NCBI GenBank assembly: GCA_943735955.1
Contig: OX030963.1
Span: forward strand, 3,570,658 to 3,634,657
Direction: 5' to 3'
Length of the DNA stretch: 64,000 bases
Source: Piscicola geometra
Taxonomy: Eukaryota; Annelida; Clitellata; Hirudinida; Piscicolidae
Shown here: in pieces, positions 23,846-38,600 of the stretch
Position numbering within the stretch: position 1 is the first letter of the stretch
Layout: the number at the start of each line of letters is the position of its first letter
Translations under genes and position numbers: made by a program
Notes under the pieces: model-generated
Seen by the model: only the letters and a program-made list of their open reading frames with translations
Database searches by the model: none
What the model was told of the DNA's origin: nothing

Positions 23846-24806
23846 TGGGCGCCTGCATATAGGAACAAGGGCACTTGCCATCTCCCTTCTGGAAAATTGT
23901 TTTTTTTAATAAAAATATTTGGCTTTTAACCTATTTATTCAAAGTGAAACACCAAAGGTCTATGAAATTAAACTTTAAAAAATAGATTTTATTCGGTTTT
24001 CTAGAATTCAAATTAACCTGCGCTAATCCCTAGTCTAAAACAATAAAAACAGCGTTGGCTTACTGAAACTGATAATAATCAATCTGTTTTTTTGTAATTT
24101 ATGTAGGAAAGATATATTAACAAAATTAGTTTTGCTTATATGAAATAGTGAAATTAACCCCTTTTCTGAGTGACCCGTAAAACTACGTTTGAGCACTTTT
24201 CTCGCCAATTGTTGAACGTAGAATTAGATTTTCTATCATTGATACATTTCACCCCCTTTTAAAATGTAAAAAAATATTAACACTTTTAAAACGACTCATT
24301 CATTCGTTTATTTTAATATTTTTTCATTCATTTATTTCTTCATTCGTTCCTTTGTTAATTCATGTATTTATCGTTCATTCTCTCAACTACTAATTTATTC
24401 AAATTTTCCATGGTTATATGTTTTTAATTGATGTATTTAAATTCATTCGGTGCAACCCATCGTTTCTATTTACAATTTTAGGTTTATAACTAATAAATTT
24501 TATTTGTAATAAAATTAATTATTATTTGTTCTGCTTTTATAGTGCTATAACATTTTAAATCCTATTTTGATTTTAAAATATGGCCTATGTCTTCGATTTA
24601 TTATGCTATGTCTAGATTCAACATTTTCATTGATAAATAAAATTAAATGGTTTTTTTAAGCATCATTTTTACAAAAATATAAAAATATTTTTTCCATTTT
24701 TACTGTATTACTGAATATATCTTTGTTAAAGATTTTTGTGGAGTTTTGGGTCGTTGTTCCCCCCCCCCCCCTCCCTTCTAGAAATATTTCTGTCCGCGCC
24801 TACGGC
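23846..24806. mobile_element. 961-bp putative hAT-like non-autonomous transposon
   Basis: A perfect 8-bp duplication CTCGAACA flanks the segment (23838-23845 and 24807-24814). The ends are GC-rich and roughly inverted: TGGGCGCCTGCA at the left, and TAGGCGCGGACA near the right end read in reverse. Next to them are similar CTCCCTTCT tracts. The interior is AT-rich with no transposase frame. The 8-bp duplication and such termini fit hAT elements, but the terminal repeats are imperfect. Confidence 0.6.
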
Positions 24807-24814
24807 CTCGAACA

Positions 24815-26460
24815 CCATAAGAAATATATAAAAAATTACAATGTAAGTGATTACAAAAATAATAAACTTTTTAGCTAACTGGGAAAAAAAATTGTTTTTT
24901 TAATTTTGAATTATTATTTTTACATTAAAGCATTTTTTAGACCTATTAAAATAGTTTTGTATTTTAATTTTAACGAAGAAAATTAATAAATATATTTCAA
25001 GGTTGATATTAGAAGTATATTGTTTAATATTAACATTACTTCTATCACTTTATCATTATTCTTAATTGCAGTCCAATTATTGAGAAGATTATTTAAAGAT
25101 ATACCAATATATAACAAAATCAATTAAAATATTATTTCAAAACACTCCATCTATACATTATTAAGTTAATAATTCGTTGTAACAATAGAATATTTTTATA
25201 AATATAATATTTATTAATAAAAATGTATAAAAACTGTATTACATGCGATTAAGAGCACACGTGTGTGAGTTGCTATATAAGCGAGCGTGTGGGGCGGCAG
25301 ATTGTGTGTGGTTGTACAGTGATTAGAAGGATATGTGTTTGCTGCTGATGTGGAGGTATTGATAATGAATTTGCAATTAACCCTCGCTATAACCTGATCA
25401 ATACTGTTCATTAGATGTAACTTCATTAATTGAATTTATTCAAGAAATGGTTATTTAATCTTTATAAATAATAAATTTGTTTTTTTAAAAGAATATTCTA
25501 AAAGTAAAGTCACATTTTTATTTTTGAAAATCAAGTTGCGCACTAATAATGAATTTCATTTAACGATATATTTAACGGTGTAACTATTGATATATTTGAA
25601 GATTATATTAACGATATTAAAATGTAATCCACTGTTATGCATTTAATGATTTAACGATTGCCTACCCAAACACTCAAAATAATCTCCCATCATTTTGTTA
25701 TAAGTGTTCTCCTATTTCTAAGGCAATCTGTTTTGTAAAAAAACAATAACATTAATGAATAAAAAATGATTTAGAAAATTCTAATATTATTCTAAATAAA
25801 CAAATTCAAAAGTTATGGTGAGTTTTTAAATCAATCTACTTTCCACATGAGAGCCAATTATACCCAATTATGTTAATTGTTAATTTAAACAGCCATATAA
25901 TTAATTTTGTGAGCTGAATTTTGTATAGCAACTTAAAGCAATGAAACACAAATGAAAAATTAATTTGTGAACCTATTTTCACAGTTTTCTGATGAATAAG
26001 TGATGACTGATTTAGTGATGTTTCTGCTAAAAAAATAATGGTAATAATTTTTAGTATTAATGAATTATTGAAAAATAATTTTTAGTAATTTGACATCAGT
26101 TTCTTTTATTGTGATGAATAATTATAATTTTATTATTAGTAATTCTTATTATCATAAATACAAAAATCAATTAGAAAGGATTTGAAATGGGCTTACATTT
26201 AATCTGGTCTCTATAACAATAAAACTGCATGTGGGAATAATAAAGAAAAAATAAATAAATATAATGATATTATTATATAATATAATGAAGATAATAATAA
26301 TAATAAAAATAATAAATATAATAATAATAATAATATAATAAAATAAGGATAATAATAATAATAATATAATAATAATTAAATAACATGATATGGATAGTAA
26401 AATGAAGAAAATAATATTTAATGAATTGGTAGAATGAAAGGTTGGTGAGTATATTAGCGA
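24815..26460. other. AT-rich intergenic DNA
   Basis: No gene is seen. A GC-richer patch at 25235-25345 includes CTATATAAGC but has no supported transcript. Confidence 0.5.
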
Positions 26461-26464
26461 TGGT

Positions 26465-27748
26465 GATGATAATGATGATTGAAATTTTGATGATAATGAT
26501 GATTGAAATTTTGATGATAATGATGATTGAAATTTTGATGATAATGATGATTGAAATTTTGATGATAATGATGATTGAAATTTTGATGATAATGATGATT
26601 GAAATTTTGATGATAATGATGATTGAAATTTTGATGATAATGATGATTGAAATTTTGATGATAATGATGATTGAAATTTTGATGATAATGATGATTGAAA
26701 TTTTGATGATAATGATGATTGAAATTTTGATGATAATGATGATTGAAATTTTGATGATAATGATGATTGAAATTTTGATGATAATGATGATTGAAATTTT
26801 GATGATAATGATGATTGAAATTTTGATGATAATGATGATTGAAATTTTGATGATAATGATGATTGAAATTTTGATGATAATGATGATTGAAATTTTGATG
26901 ATAATGATGATTGAAATTTTGATGATAATGATGATTGAAATTTTGATGATAATGATGATTGAAATTTTGATGATAATGATGATTGAAATTTTGATGATAA
27001 TGATGATTGAAATTTTGATGATAATGATGATTGAAATTTTGATGATAATGATGATTGAAATTTTGATGATAATGATGATTGAAATTTTGATGATAATGAT
27101 GATTGAAATTTTGATGATAATGATGATTGAAATTTTGATGATAATGATGATTGAAATTTTGATGATAATGATGATTGAAATTTTGATGATAATGATGATT
27201 GAAATTTTGATGATAATGATGATTGAAATTTTGATGATAATGATGATTGAAATTTTGATGATAATGATGATTGAAATTTTGATGATAATGATGATTGAAA
27301 TTTTGATGATAATGATGATTGAAATTTTGATGATAATGATGATTGAAATTTTGATGATAATGATGATTGAAATTTTGATGATAATGATGATTGAAATTTT
27401 GATGATAATGATGATTGAAATTTTGATGATAATGATGATTGAAATTTTGATGATAATGATGATTGAAATTTTGATGATAATGATGATTGAAATTTTGATG
27501 ATAATGATGATTGAAATTTTGATGATAATGATGATTGAAATTTTGATGATAATGATGATTGAAATTTTGATGATAATGATGATTGAAATTTTGATGATAA
27601 TGATGATTGAAATTTTGATGATAATGATGATTGAAATTTTGATGATAATGATGATTGAAATTTTGATGATAATGATGATTGAAATTTTGATGATAATGAT
27701 GATTGAAATTTTGATGATAATGATGATTGAAATTTTGATGATAATGAT
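26465..27748. repeat. near-perfect 24-bp minisatellite, about 53 copies
   Basis: The unit is GATGATAATGATGATTGAAATTTT (its first 20 bases are GATGATAATGATGATTGAAA). I saw no variant until the last unit, which breaks into GATTGTTAAAATTTTT. Because 24 is divisible by three, both strands stay open over 440 codons; these frames (MMIEILMI and NFNHHYHQ repeats) are not genes. Confidence 0.98.
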
Positions 27749-27749
27749 T

Positions 27750-29270
27750 GTTAAAATTTTTATCTGATGAATAGAGTGGTAGTTTGATTATGAAGTATTG
27801 GAATGATGGTGACGATGGGGCGAAATAATGATGAAAATGATGACGATGTGATGATGATGATAAAGATACCAATGTAATGATGGTGATGATAATAAGAAGA
27901 GATGATGATGATGATGATGCAGCATGATGATGAGAAGAAAAAACATAAGTGAGAAGATTTCAAAAGAACTGACGGCGAATTAGGCCATCAAATAGGAAAG
28001 CACCGGTTCGCAACCAGCGGTATTTCAAACAAGATCTCCCTTTCACAAAAGCAAATCTGATGGATTTCACTGCGTTTGTTGTCTTAAGATTTTAAGATTA
28101 TTGGGAGCGTGAATTAATTTTAAATCAGTAAAATTGATTTTTTTTTAAATGTTGAATTTAAAAGTGAGGAAAATCTCAATAATACATTAAGATGACTGGA
28201 AAGGCCGGTTGAGTGGTGAAGTGTTGTGAGTTAAGAAGATTTCATGGAAACGATATGAGAATAATTGTTTTAAAATGTAGTTCTGTAGTTTTATATGCGT
28301 TTTATTTTATTTTTATGTTTCCTTCTGTGAGCATCTTGTATGCCCTGTGAGTACATCACGAATGACTTTATCTTCTCTGTTATTTACTTCATAGCTAATA
28401 CAAAGTTTTTCTCTTCTATAAGATTGTTATACGATTGCTTACGTACGTGTTTTGTTTTTTTTCGATGTTTGAACGATGTTAGAATGATATTGAGTGGTGT
28501 TTGAACGAACGAAAAATGCTTGGAAATCACTTGTATACGATCAAGTTTTTCTCTTCGATCACAAACACGGTTCCTCTTTTTGTTGTTCATTTTTGTATTT
28601 TCTCCACGTTTGTTTGTTCTGCTCATGTTTGCTTTAGGTTCTTCTTGTTTGGAGCAAAAACTTGAGTAAATAGTTATAATGAATCGTACTCAAGCGAGCA
28701 CTGAAGAACCAGAGAAGTTATTCGTTTTATTTTTTAGATTTCTGAACAGATGTGGCAAAGTAAAGATAGCTATTGAGAACATTATTAAGTGTATGAATCG
28801 AAAATTATTTTAAATAATAGTCTTTTTTATGTAGGAATGCTTAAAAAAGCATTCATATGGTAGAAAACTCTAAATAAAGAACCAGTGATACTGATTATAA
28901 ATAAACAAGATAATACAAGATTCTTAAGAGCATTTTTAAACAAATGAATAAATATAAATAAATAAAATTATAATTTTTTCCGAGATGTTGAAAACCTGTA
29001 TAGCTTTTAATGGCAAATAAATAGGCAAAAAATCTAAAGAAAAAAGAAAAACATGTATTTATAAGAACGAACTTAATATCCAACATTTAAAAAACTATTT
29101 TATTAGTAAAAAAAGCTCAAGTAAAAAATGTTAAAAAAACTATAAACCGTATGATACTCACACAAAAACGAAGAAAATTAATGTGAAAAAGATTATATAA
29201 GCAGAATACATCAAGTAGACTAATAAAGATATAACAAAATAATAAATGTTGCTGAATTGATAGGGTGGAA
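27750..29270. other. intergenic DNA, GAT-rich then AT-rich
   Basis: Degenerate GAT repeat to about 27940, then mixed sequence without a supported gene. Confidence 0.5.
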
Positions 29271-29272
29271 GT

Positions 29273-29925
<653 letters not shown>

Positions 29926-29929
29926 AAGT

Positions 29930-32682
29930 AGAAACTACGAATTTTATATTAGTGTAGATTGAGTTCTATTATACAGTAGAATTATAAGTAAAAATGTCCA
30001 CAATTGTGTTTGTTAATAGCAGTAGTAAAACTAGAATTAGTGGTAATAGGAGCAGTAGGTTACATAGTAGTAGTAGTGGTTGAGTTATTGTAGAATTAGT
30101 TTTACAAGCTTTCCTTAGCAACACCAGAATCAAATATCATAGACAGCTAATTGGATAAGTTAACCAAAAGTTTTGGAATAAAAAAGTTTGAACGTCATAA
30201 AAATTGTTTTTTGAAAGATTTATATTTATAATTTTATATTTTTTTATTCATGGAAAAAACTCACTTTTTTCACATTTTGTAAAAAATAGAAACTTTACAC
30301 GAAAATTGTACTCTGAAATATATTAGCACGCTAAATCTTGGTAAAGTTTTCGCTTAGAAAATAAATTGTATTTCATATTTAATGTTTAAATATTTTATTA
30401 TTATTAATATTTTAGTTTTTTAGTGGTTTTGTTCTTTGTTCTCTAAGCTGCAAGTATTTTTTAAACATTTTTAACTTCTTTTTTTAAATCTTTTTTATTC
30501 ACTTACTTATCCTAATATCCAAACCACTTCACCTCTACAGCCTGAAATATTCTATAAAATATATTTCTTAGTCACTCATTCATCTTCCATTCACGCTCTC
30601 GTAAAAATAAAGAACTAGAAAATAACTTTAAAAATCACTTACTCATCGACAAAAATCAACCCTTCACCCACCACACCCATCCAACACGCCACCAACCAAC
30701 CAAATTCAATTCCATCCCATTTTCTTATCCAACCCCACATTTGTGCCTAAGCAACCCAATTAAACCCACATTTTGAAAATAAAAAACCTAACCAAAAGCA
30801 TCACTTTTCTCAAGCCAAACACAACATATTAATTAAACAACCCATCCAACCAACCAACCAACATACCAACTTAACTACCCAAGCCACCATGCAACATATC
30901 AACCCAGTCATTCAACATACATTCACCATTCAGTCTCTAAGTTTTAACTAGCAGCTTATGAATGGCAAGAGTCAGCGAGTGCAAGAATCATTACCCGACG
31001 AGGCATAAATTATGAACATTATCCTACCCTTCACAACTCTGTTTGCCTTGAATTGACGCTATATTTACTCATTTCTTTTTGATTTATCTCGAATATATGG
31101 GAATATGATAAATTACTAGATAATTCTTATATTACTACTATAAATAATAATAATAATAATTCCTTGTTATATCAGTGATAGTAATAACTAAATGGTAGCA
31201 TAACTAAATGCATCAAAGGACAAATGAAAATTAATGTATGATATTTTGAGACGGAAATTGGTATCTTTAGAGGACTTTAAAGGTAAACTTAAGTTTAAGA
31301 CGATTTTAATGACATTGATTGTGCTATTGATTATAGAAGCAGTTTGAGTGATACTTCAGTGTTAAGTATTCTCGTTTGGTATTATCTACATCACATTATG
31401 GTTTTGGTGTTTAAAATACTTTTTTAATGATTTTTCATTTAATGCAGATATGCATTTGAATATTTGTGTTTGAAGTTTAAAATCTGGAAAAGAAAAAAAA
31501 CTTTATAATCTGAAATGATCAAATAAAACTCATTTTTCATAAACTATGATTTGTGGTTTTCAAAATTATGCAATTACCACGACTCTAAAAAACAATTTAT
31601 TTTATCTTCAAGTTATGGAAGCTTGAAAACAGAATTATTCAGTTCTTCGAAAAATGTTTTTTTTAGAAGAAAAAAAAAGTTGGTTAATTGGGGTTTAAAA
31701 GTAATAAACTATATAATTTATTTGTGATTTTTAATTAATACTATTTGATTATTGAAAAATGTTAAAATAAATTTGAACATATTGTTGAGTATATAAACTT
31801 TGTCTTTTTATAGGGATTTGTTTCCCAATGAGTGGCTGATTCCACGAACCATATTTTTATTCTATTTCAAAATTTGCTTCTTTCATTTTTGTAAACAAAA
31901 TTTGAATTCGTGTTTTCGTTTTAACTCGTTTTCTTCTGAGATTATTTTTCAGTATTTTTCATTATCCCTATTTTTTCAAGCATCATCTTCTTTAAATCTT
32001 ATTCTTCTGCCATCACCATCATTCCTACCATCACCTTCATCACTACAGAATCATCATCAACACCACGAGCGCTTTTTTACATAATTTCAACTCAACCCCA
32101 CCAATCTTTCCCGTTCTTATCAACGTTATCGTCATCATCACTACCACCACAACCACCACAACCACCATCATCATCACTACTTCAAAATCAAATCTACCAT
32201 CTTTATTTTCTCCATTCCAATCCGACTTATCTAACTAGCTTTCAGACAATTGGTTTTGAAAATAGGATTAATATAAAATGAAAATATCAAGTTTGTTTAA
32301 AAAATGTTTTTATTAAAAATTTATTGTTTTTATTTTTATAAAAACGATTTTCAACTTAATGTTAGAAACATTTTAAAGTTTATTTCACTATAAAATGTTA
32401 GAAATATTCTTAAGTTTATTCATCAATAAATGTTAGATAAACTATAAATAAACCAATATGTCCAAAAGAACCCTTGAAACACATTTAAATATAAATAAAC
32501 TACAAAAAAAAACGAAAACTTTTCCCCCCTATAAATCTTTGAATTTTGGTTCCTCGTAATAAAACTCAACTTTCTTCCTAAATTCACTTGAAATGGCTCG
32601 CACCACATTTTATTATGAATCACTATAAAACTTAACTTTTATTATTTAACTTTTGCGTGTATACAAATACCTCATTTGCATC
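29930..32682. other. AT-rich intergenic DNA with one exon-like island
   Basis: Mostly featureless. At 30961-31014 a plus-strand frame after TTTTAACTAG reads QLMNGKSQRVQESLPDEA then stops. A second possible acceptor precedes DLFPNEWLIPRTIF at 31815. Neither can be assembled into a gene. Confidence 0.35.
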
Positions 32683-35600
32683 TCATTCAAAATACGTGGG
32701 AGCTCCGTAGACGATTTTCTTGGATGGTGTGTTTTGGACGAAAATACAAACATTAAAATAGAATATCTTTCGGGTTAACGTCTCGTAAATAAGACTCGTC
32801 GTTATATTATATTGTAATATAGTGTATTGTATTGTATTTTATTGTATTACACACAAATATTACACTAGAATACATTACAAAGCAATTTTAAGATAATCTA
32901 AAAGTTTCAGGGCCACAATAAATGTAATCGTTTTGAGGAGTAACAAGGTCTTTCGGACAGATCCCTACGTAATCTGGTTACTTTTAACTTCTGTGATTTT
33001 CAATGATGCAATTAAAAAAAAGACTAGAAAAAGATATCATAATTTCAGTTTATATTTATTTGTTAAATAAGTACTTTTTGCCTTTTCTGTTACCTAATGA
33101 TAAATAAATTTTGAGAAACTTTTAGATGATTATGATGGGGGCGATAAAAGAGGGAAAAATGATGATGGTGCTGATGATGATGATGATGACGACGACGATG
33201 ATGATGGTGATGGTGATGATGATGATGGTGATGATGATGATGGTGATGATGAAGATGAGGATGATGATGGTGATGATGCAGATGATGCAGATGATGATGA
33301 TGATGATGATGATGTACCGAAGACTCATTATACCGTGGATAGCTGCATGATTCTGTGACGGTGACTGGGGGAGACGTAGGTCGAGGTATGGGAACAGAAC
33401 TCGGCTTGCGTCGTCGCTTCAGTCGCCTCACCGATGCAGTATTATGCTTTTATTCACGACATATTCAGTCAGAAACGACTTGGAGTGTTGTTGAGTGTTG
33501 TTGGTGGTTTGGTTGATGATTTGGGTGATGTGGCTGATGATTTAGTTGTTGCAGTTTTTTCTGTTTTGTTGTTGTTGCCTATATTTTTGATGTAGTTGAT
33601 GATGTTTTCGCTTGTATTGTGATTGTAGCTGTTGATGCGGTTGATTATGGTGTCGTTTTTATTGTTGTTATTAGAAAGAGAGTCATGATATGAGTATTGG
33701 TTTTGTTGAAAGTTGTGATAATGATTTTGTTGTTTTGATTTATTGTTAAGTTTTGTCATTTAGTTATCGTTTCAATTGTTGAAAGACTTAAAAAATTAAG
33801 TTATTTACATACCCACCTTAAGTCTATATTAACTAAATCAACATTGATGAAAGTATTGTGAAGCTTTTTGACTAAAATAACATCAATCTCATTGGCAACA
33901 ACAACAAAATTATGATCACTAACATCACCACAAAAACAGCAAAAAAAAAGAAACAGTGTTTTTTTTCATTTATTGGAAAATCTTGTGAATCGATTGCCTC
34001 AACGCTACAAAAGGAAAGTAAAAGATTATAAGTAATCATTTAAAACCGGAAATTGATATGAAAAAATAAAAGATTTGACGTCATCGAATCAATTATGAGT
34101 CATCCAGGTGGTGAAGAAAGAAAATGGAAGAGATCATGGGGGTGGAGGAGGTAAAATACGAAGGAGTTAATTTTTATTTAATCGTCATTATTTTTCTTAT
34201 CGATAGTAATAATAATTATTATTATTGTTGGTTATTTTATTTTAATTATTATTATTACTTTTATTATCGTTATTTAATCTTTATCCTTAGTTTCATCATC
34301 ATCAGCTGTCTTTCATCTTTATCTTTCACAATATTTCATCATTATCATAACCTTCTTCTTCTTCTTCACCATCAAATTCTTTATTTCTTTTGAAAAGAAT
34401 TCGAATAAATTAGAATAGTTGTGCCTAATTATTGTACGTTCGTCTTATTTTTATAGGGCTCAGTTCATTGTTCGAGCAACAATTTCCGAGAAAACATTCT
34501 TCTGCTTTGTGGTAATGATGTCGACTGGTGAATGGATGGGTTAGGGGATGGATTGAAGAATAAAAGGTTATATGGATTGAAGAGTTGGATGTGTGGGTGA
34601 ATGAATGGATGGTTGAATTAATGGATGAATGATGTATTGATAGGTTGATGCACTGATAACTGGATGCATAAATTAATGAATAAACTAGAAATTATAAATC
34701 TTATATATTTACTTTAAATTTTTAAATTAACTTGTTAAACAAAATTGCAATTACTTTAAAATATTTTTTGAAGCTTTTTTCATTTTGATCCAAATTCTTA
34801 AATTGAACGCTTTTATTTCACACTCAATTACTCTTCGAGCTTAAAATTGGTTAATTTGAAAATAATTTTATTCTTACTTTCTTCAGCTATTGATACCACC
34901 AAATTCTAAGCCAAAACCCTTAATTTTGTAACAAAATAATTTTATTTATTACTTCCAAAATGTTCATTATCATTTAACTCTTTTTTTACCATCTTATTAA
35001 CCACCATTTTCCCCAAAATTTAGTTCCCACTTTAAAACTCGATTCTTTCCACCTTCCCACTTTCCCACTCTCCAGCCCACCTTCCCACTCCCCAATTCAC
35101 CTTCCCACTCCCCAACCCACCTTCCCACTCCCCAGCCTACCGTCCCACTCCCCAGCCTACCTTCCCACTCCCCAACCCACCTTCCCACTCCCCAACCCAC
35201 CTTCCCACTCCCCAACCCACCTTCCCACTCCCCAACCCACCTTCCCACTCCCCAGCTCACCTTCCCACTCCCCAATTCACCTTCCCACTCCCCAACCCAC
35301 CTTCCCACACCCCAGCCCACCTTCCCACTCCCCAGCCCACCTTCCCACTCCCCAACCCACCTTCCCACTCCCCAGCCCACCTTCCCACTCCCCAACCCAC
35401 TTTCCCACTTCCCAGCCCACCTTCCCACTCCCCAGCCCACCTTCCCACTCACCAGCCCACCTTCCCACACCCCAGCCTACCTTCCCACTCCCCAGCCGAC
35501 CTTCCCACTTCCCAGCCCACCTTCCCACTCCCCAGCCGACCTTCCCACTTCCCAGCCCACCTTCCCACTCCACAGTCCACCTTTCTACTCCCCAGCCCAC

Positions 35601-38600
35601 CTTCCCACTCCCCAACCCACCTTCCCACTCCCCAGCCCACCTTTACACTCCCCAAACCACCTTCCCACTTCCCAGCTCTGCCCACTTACCCTCAAAGACC
35701 TCCGTTCACGGGGTTTCTTCTCACTTTGTCGAACATCGATGAACCCAGTCTCATGAGCGCTGACACGTCTGCGTTGAGGTAGCAGAGCACCTGGGAAAGG
35801 TGGGAATGTGGAGTTTGTGTGAAAGAAATTAATAATGAGTGAAAATATGAAAATTGGATAAAAAGATAAATATTTAGCTAAAATATGGGTTCAAAAAAAT
35901 AGATAATGAGAAGAAATATAGAGATTGGGTTTGAACAATAAGAAATAGGTGAGAAGAAATGGGAAAAAATATGTTTATAAAAAGGTTGAGGAGACGTGTG
36001 GGAATATGGAGATTGAGTAGCAAATAGATAAAGGGTATAAATGGGAAGAAAAATTGCTAGTTAAATGTTTGACGAAACATGTGGTTGAAAAGAAAAGAAG
36101 AGGGCGTTGGTTGTCCAAGAAATAATTTGACTGGGACGGAAATAGAGGAGAAAAAGGAATGAACAGAATTTGTGAAATTGGGTATAGAGTAGAGGTCGGA
36201 CATGGACGATTTTTCATTCCCGGTCCCGTCCCGTTCCCGAATTTTGTTTTCCCGTCCCGTCCCGTTCCCGATGGGCCATCAGAATTTTAATTTCCGTCCC
36301 GTCCCGTTCCCGAAATGTGTTTCCCGTCCCGTCCCGTTCCCGATGGACCATCAGAATTTTTATTCCCGTCTCGTCCCGTTCCCGCAACTCGATTCCCGGT
36401 CCCGACCCGTTCCCGAAACTTTTTGACCCGGTCCCGACCCATTTCAACAACAAAAATTTTGTTTATTTATTTATTTTTGCTGCCGTTTTCACCGGTCCCA
36501 AACTTGCTAGTCCTAACATTTCTTAAAGTTCATTATTTGAAAGTAAGAAATATTTCTTTTAACAAAATAAAAAAACACGATTTAAATTTCAAATATTTAT
36601 TGAAATGAAAGTATTGAAGTTAGTCATTGTTTTTGAGTAATTCAATCAAGTCTTTATTGCTTTTAACACGGGTTAAACCGTCAAAAGTTTTAGCTTTCAA
36701 ATTAGGTGATCTGGGGTCTGAAGTTAAACGATCACATGTTGACAAATTCCGTTCACAGGGAATAGAACTTGCAAGTATACTAAAAAAAAATTAGGCTTCT
36801 TTTTGTAGTATTGGAATTTTTTTTACTCCAATAGATTTAACATCTTTATAATCTTCAATTTTGGTGAGACGTAATTGTGAATATTTGTAAAATTCATCCT
36901 CTTCTAAATTTTTTCTCTCGTTCATTATTATTAATTCCTCAATAATGTTAGAAATATGTTTTTTGACAACATTCTTATTCTCCACAACTGCACAAATCAA
37001 ATCATTCGTATAATTTTAGAGTAAAAAAATTGCATTATAATTTTACGATATAAAAACTAACATATAGGGTATAAATAACCATCATTTGTTTTATTTCTTC
37101 AACGTCACTGGAGCTTGGTCTGGCTGTATAAAAAATGGAATTAAATTTTCTCTTGGTATTTATTTTTTTCTATCCCAAACTTTTTTAATATTATATTTTT
37201 ATACTGGGGGATGCAACAGACATGCTGGCATATGAATAAAATCAATGGGCGTCTTTTTTTGTCAAAATGATCAACTGATCATTCAACTGGAAATTAATAA
37301 TTCAAATTCAAAGTATGAATTTATAAAATAAAAATAATATAATTGAAAAGTTTGATTTCATCTGACAAGTTTTCATCATCACCCATTTGTTCTAATTTCC
37401 CTAATATTTGCACTCGCCAACTTCAAATGTAATGTTAGAGATTTTGACATTGACAACGCAATGGTGACTTCGTTATACATTTCCATTGCGTTTAATACTT
37501 ATTTTAAGTACGGAGTATCGATGAAATAGAGATTTCCATACTTAGGAGTTTGCTGAGGTTTAATTTTTAAAGAATCCACTTCCAATAACTTGTATTCCCG
37601 TTTTTCCCGTTCCCGATTTAAAAATTGATTCCCGTTCCCGATTTTTCCCGTTCCCGATTTGAATATTGATTCCCGTTCTCGTTCCCGTCCCGAAAACCTA
37701 TTCCCGGTTCCCGACTTTTCCCGTCCCGAAATTAATTTTCATTGCCGTTCCCGCGGGAGTCCCGCAGGTACCCGCGGGTACCCGGTCCGACCTCTAGTAT
37801 AGAGCCTACAAATACACACAAAAAAGTAAACACTCATTCAAACCTACAAACACAGAAATAGACAAACCTTGATCAATCTCTGGTTCTCGAGCTTCAAGCA
37901 CTGCACCGCCTTCTTCAGTTCTCCCTTGATTCCCTCCAGCTCTCCCAACTGACCTGTCTTGCACTCCGTCTCGTTCTGTAGCAACTGCTCGTTAGAGGAG
38001 AATACAATGGGATTAAATACAATACAATACAATACAATACAATACAATACAATACAATACAATACAATACAATACAATACAATACAATACAATACAATAC
38101 AATACAATACAATACAATACAATACAATACAATACAATACAATACAATACAATACAATACAATACAATACAATACAATACAATACAATACAATATAATAC
38201 AATACAACATAATACAATAAAATAAAATACAATACAAAGCAATACAATACAGTACAATACAATAAAATAAAATACATTACAATACATTACAATACATTAC
38301 AATACAATACAATACTATACAACCCAATACAATATATTCATTAAAATGATTAAGGTTATTATCTTGGCGTAAACCCAAGCAAGCTCAAAGACGACAAAAA
38401 ATCGAAAGATAAAAAGGCTCAAAAGAGGTTTTAATGAGAAAAGTAATAGCCGAGAGATAAAACGCAAGACTTTAATGTTAAGATCATGGTTTTGATCCCA
38501 CCCTTCAGCTACTACAATAGACAGCTCCACGTAACTGAAAAATTCCAGCCAACATTTTTTGCAAATTATTTATCTAAAAGCTTTGTTTGAATCCACTTAA

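Noticed and set aside
25262..25300. TATA-box-like CTATATAAGC with a GC-rich flank
   Set aside because: No gene start follows, and TATAAA-like strings are expected in AT-rich DNA.
26442..27872. 441- and 472-codon frames on opposite strands
   Set aside because: Products of a 24-bp tandem repeat, with no splice sites or non-repeat domain.
33469..33759. Asn-rich minus-strand frame of 96 codons starting at a Met
   Set aside because: Its composition resembles low-complexity coding in this genome, but an in-frame stop directly precedes the Met and no splice links it in phase to 33446. Left as undecided.
36202..36608. Arg/Pro/Phe-rich frames in the CCCGTCCCGTTCCCG block
   Set aside because: They are subterminal repeats of the hAT element.
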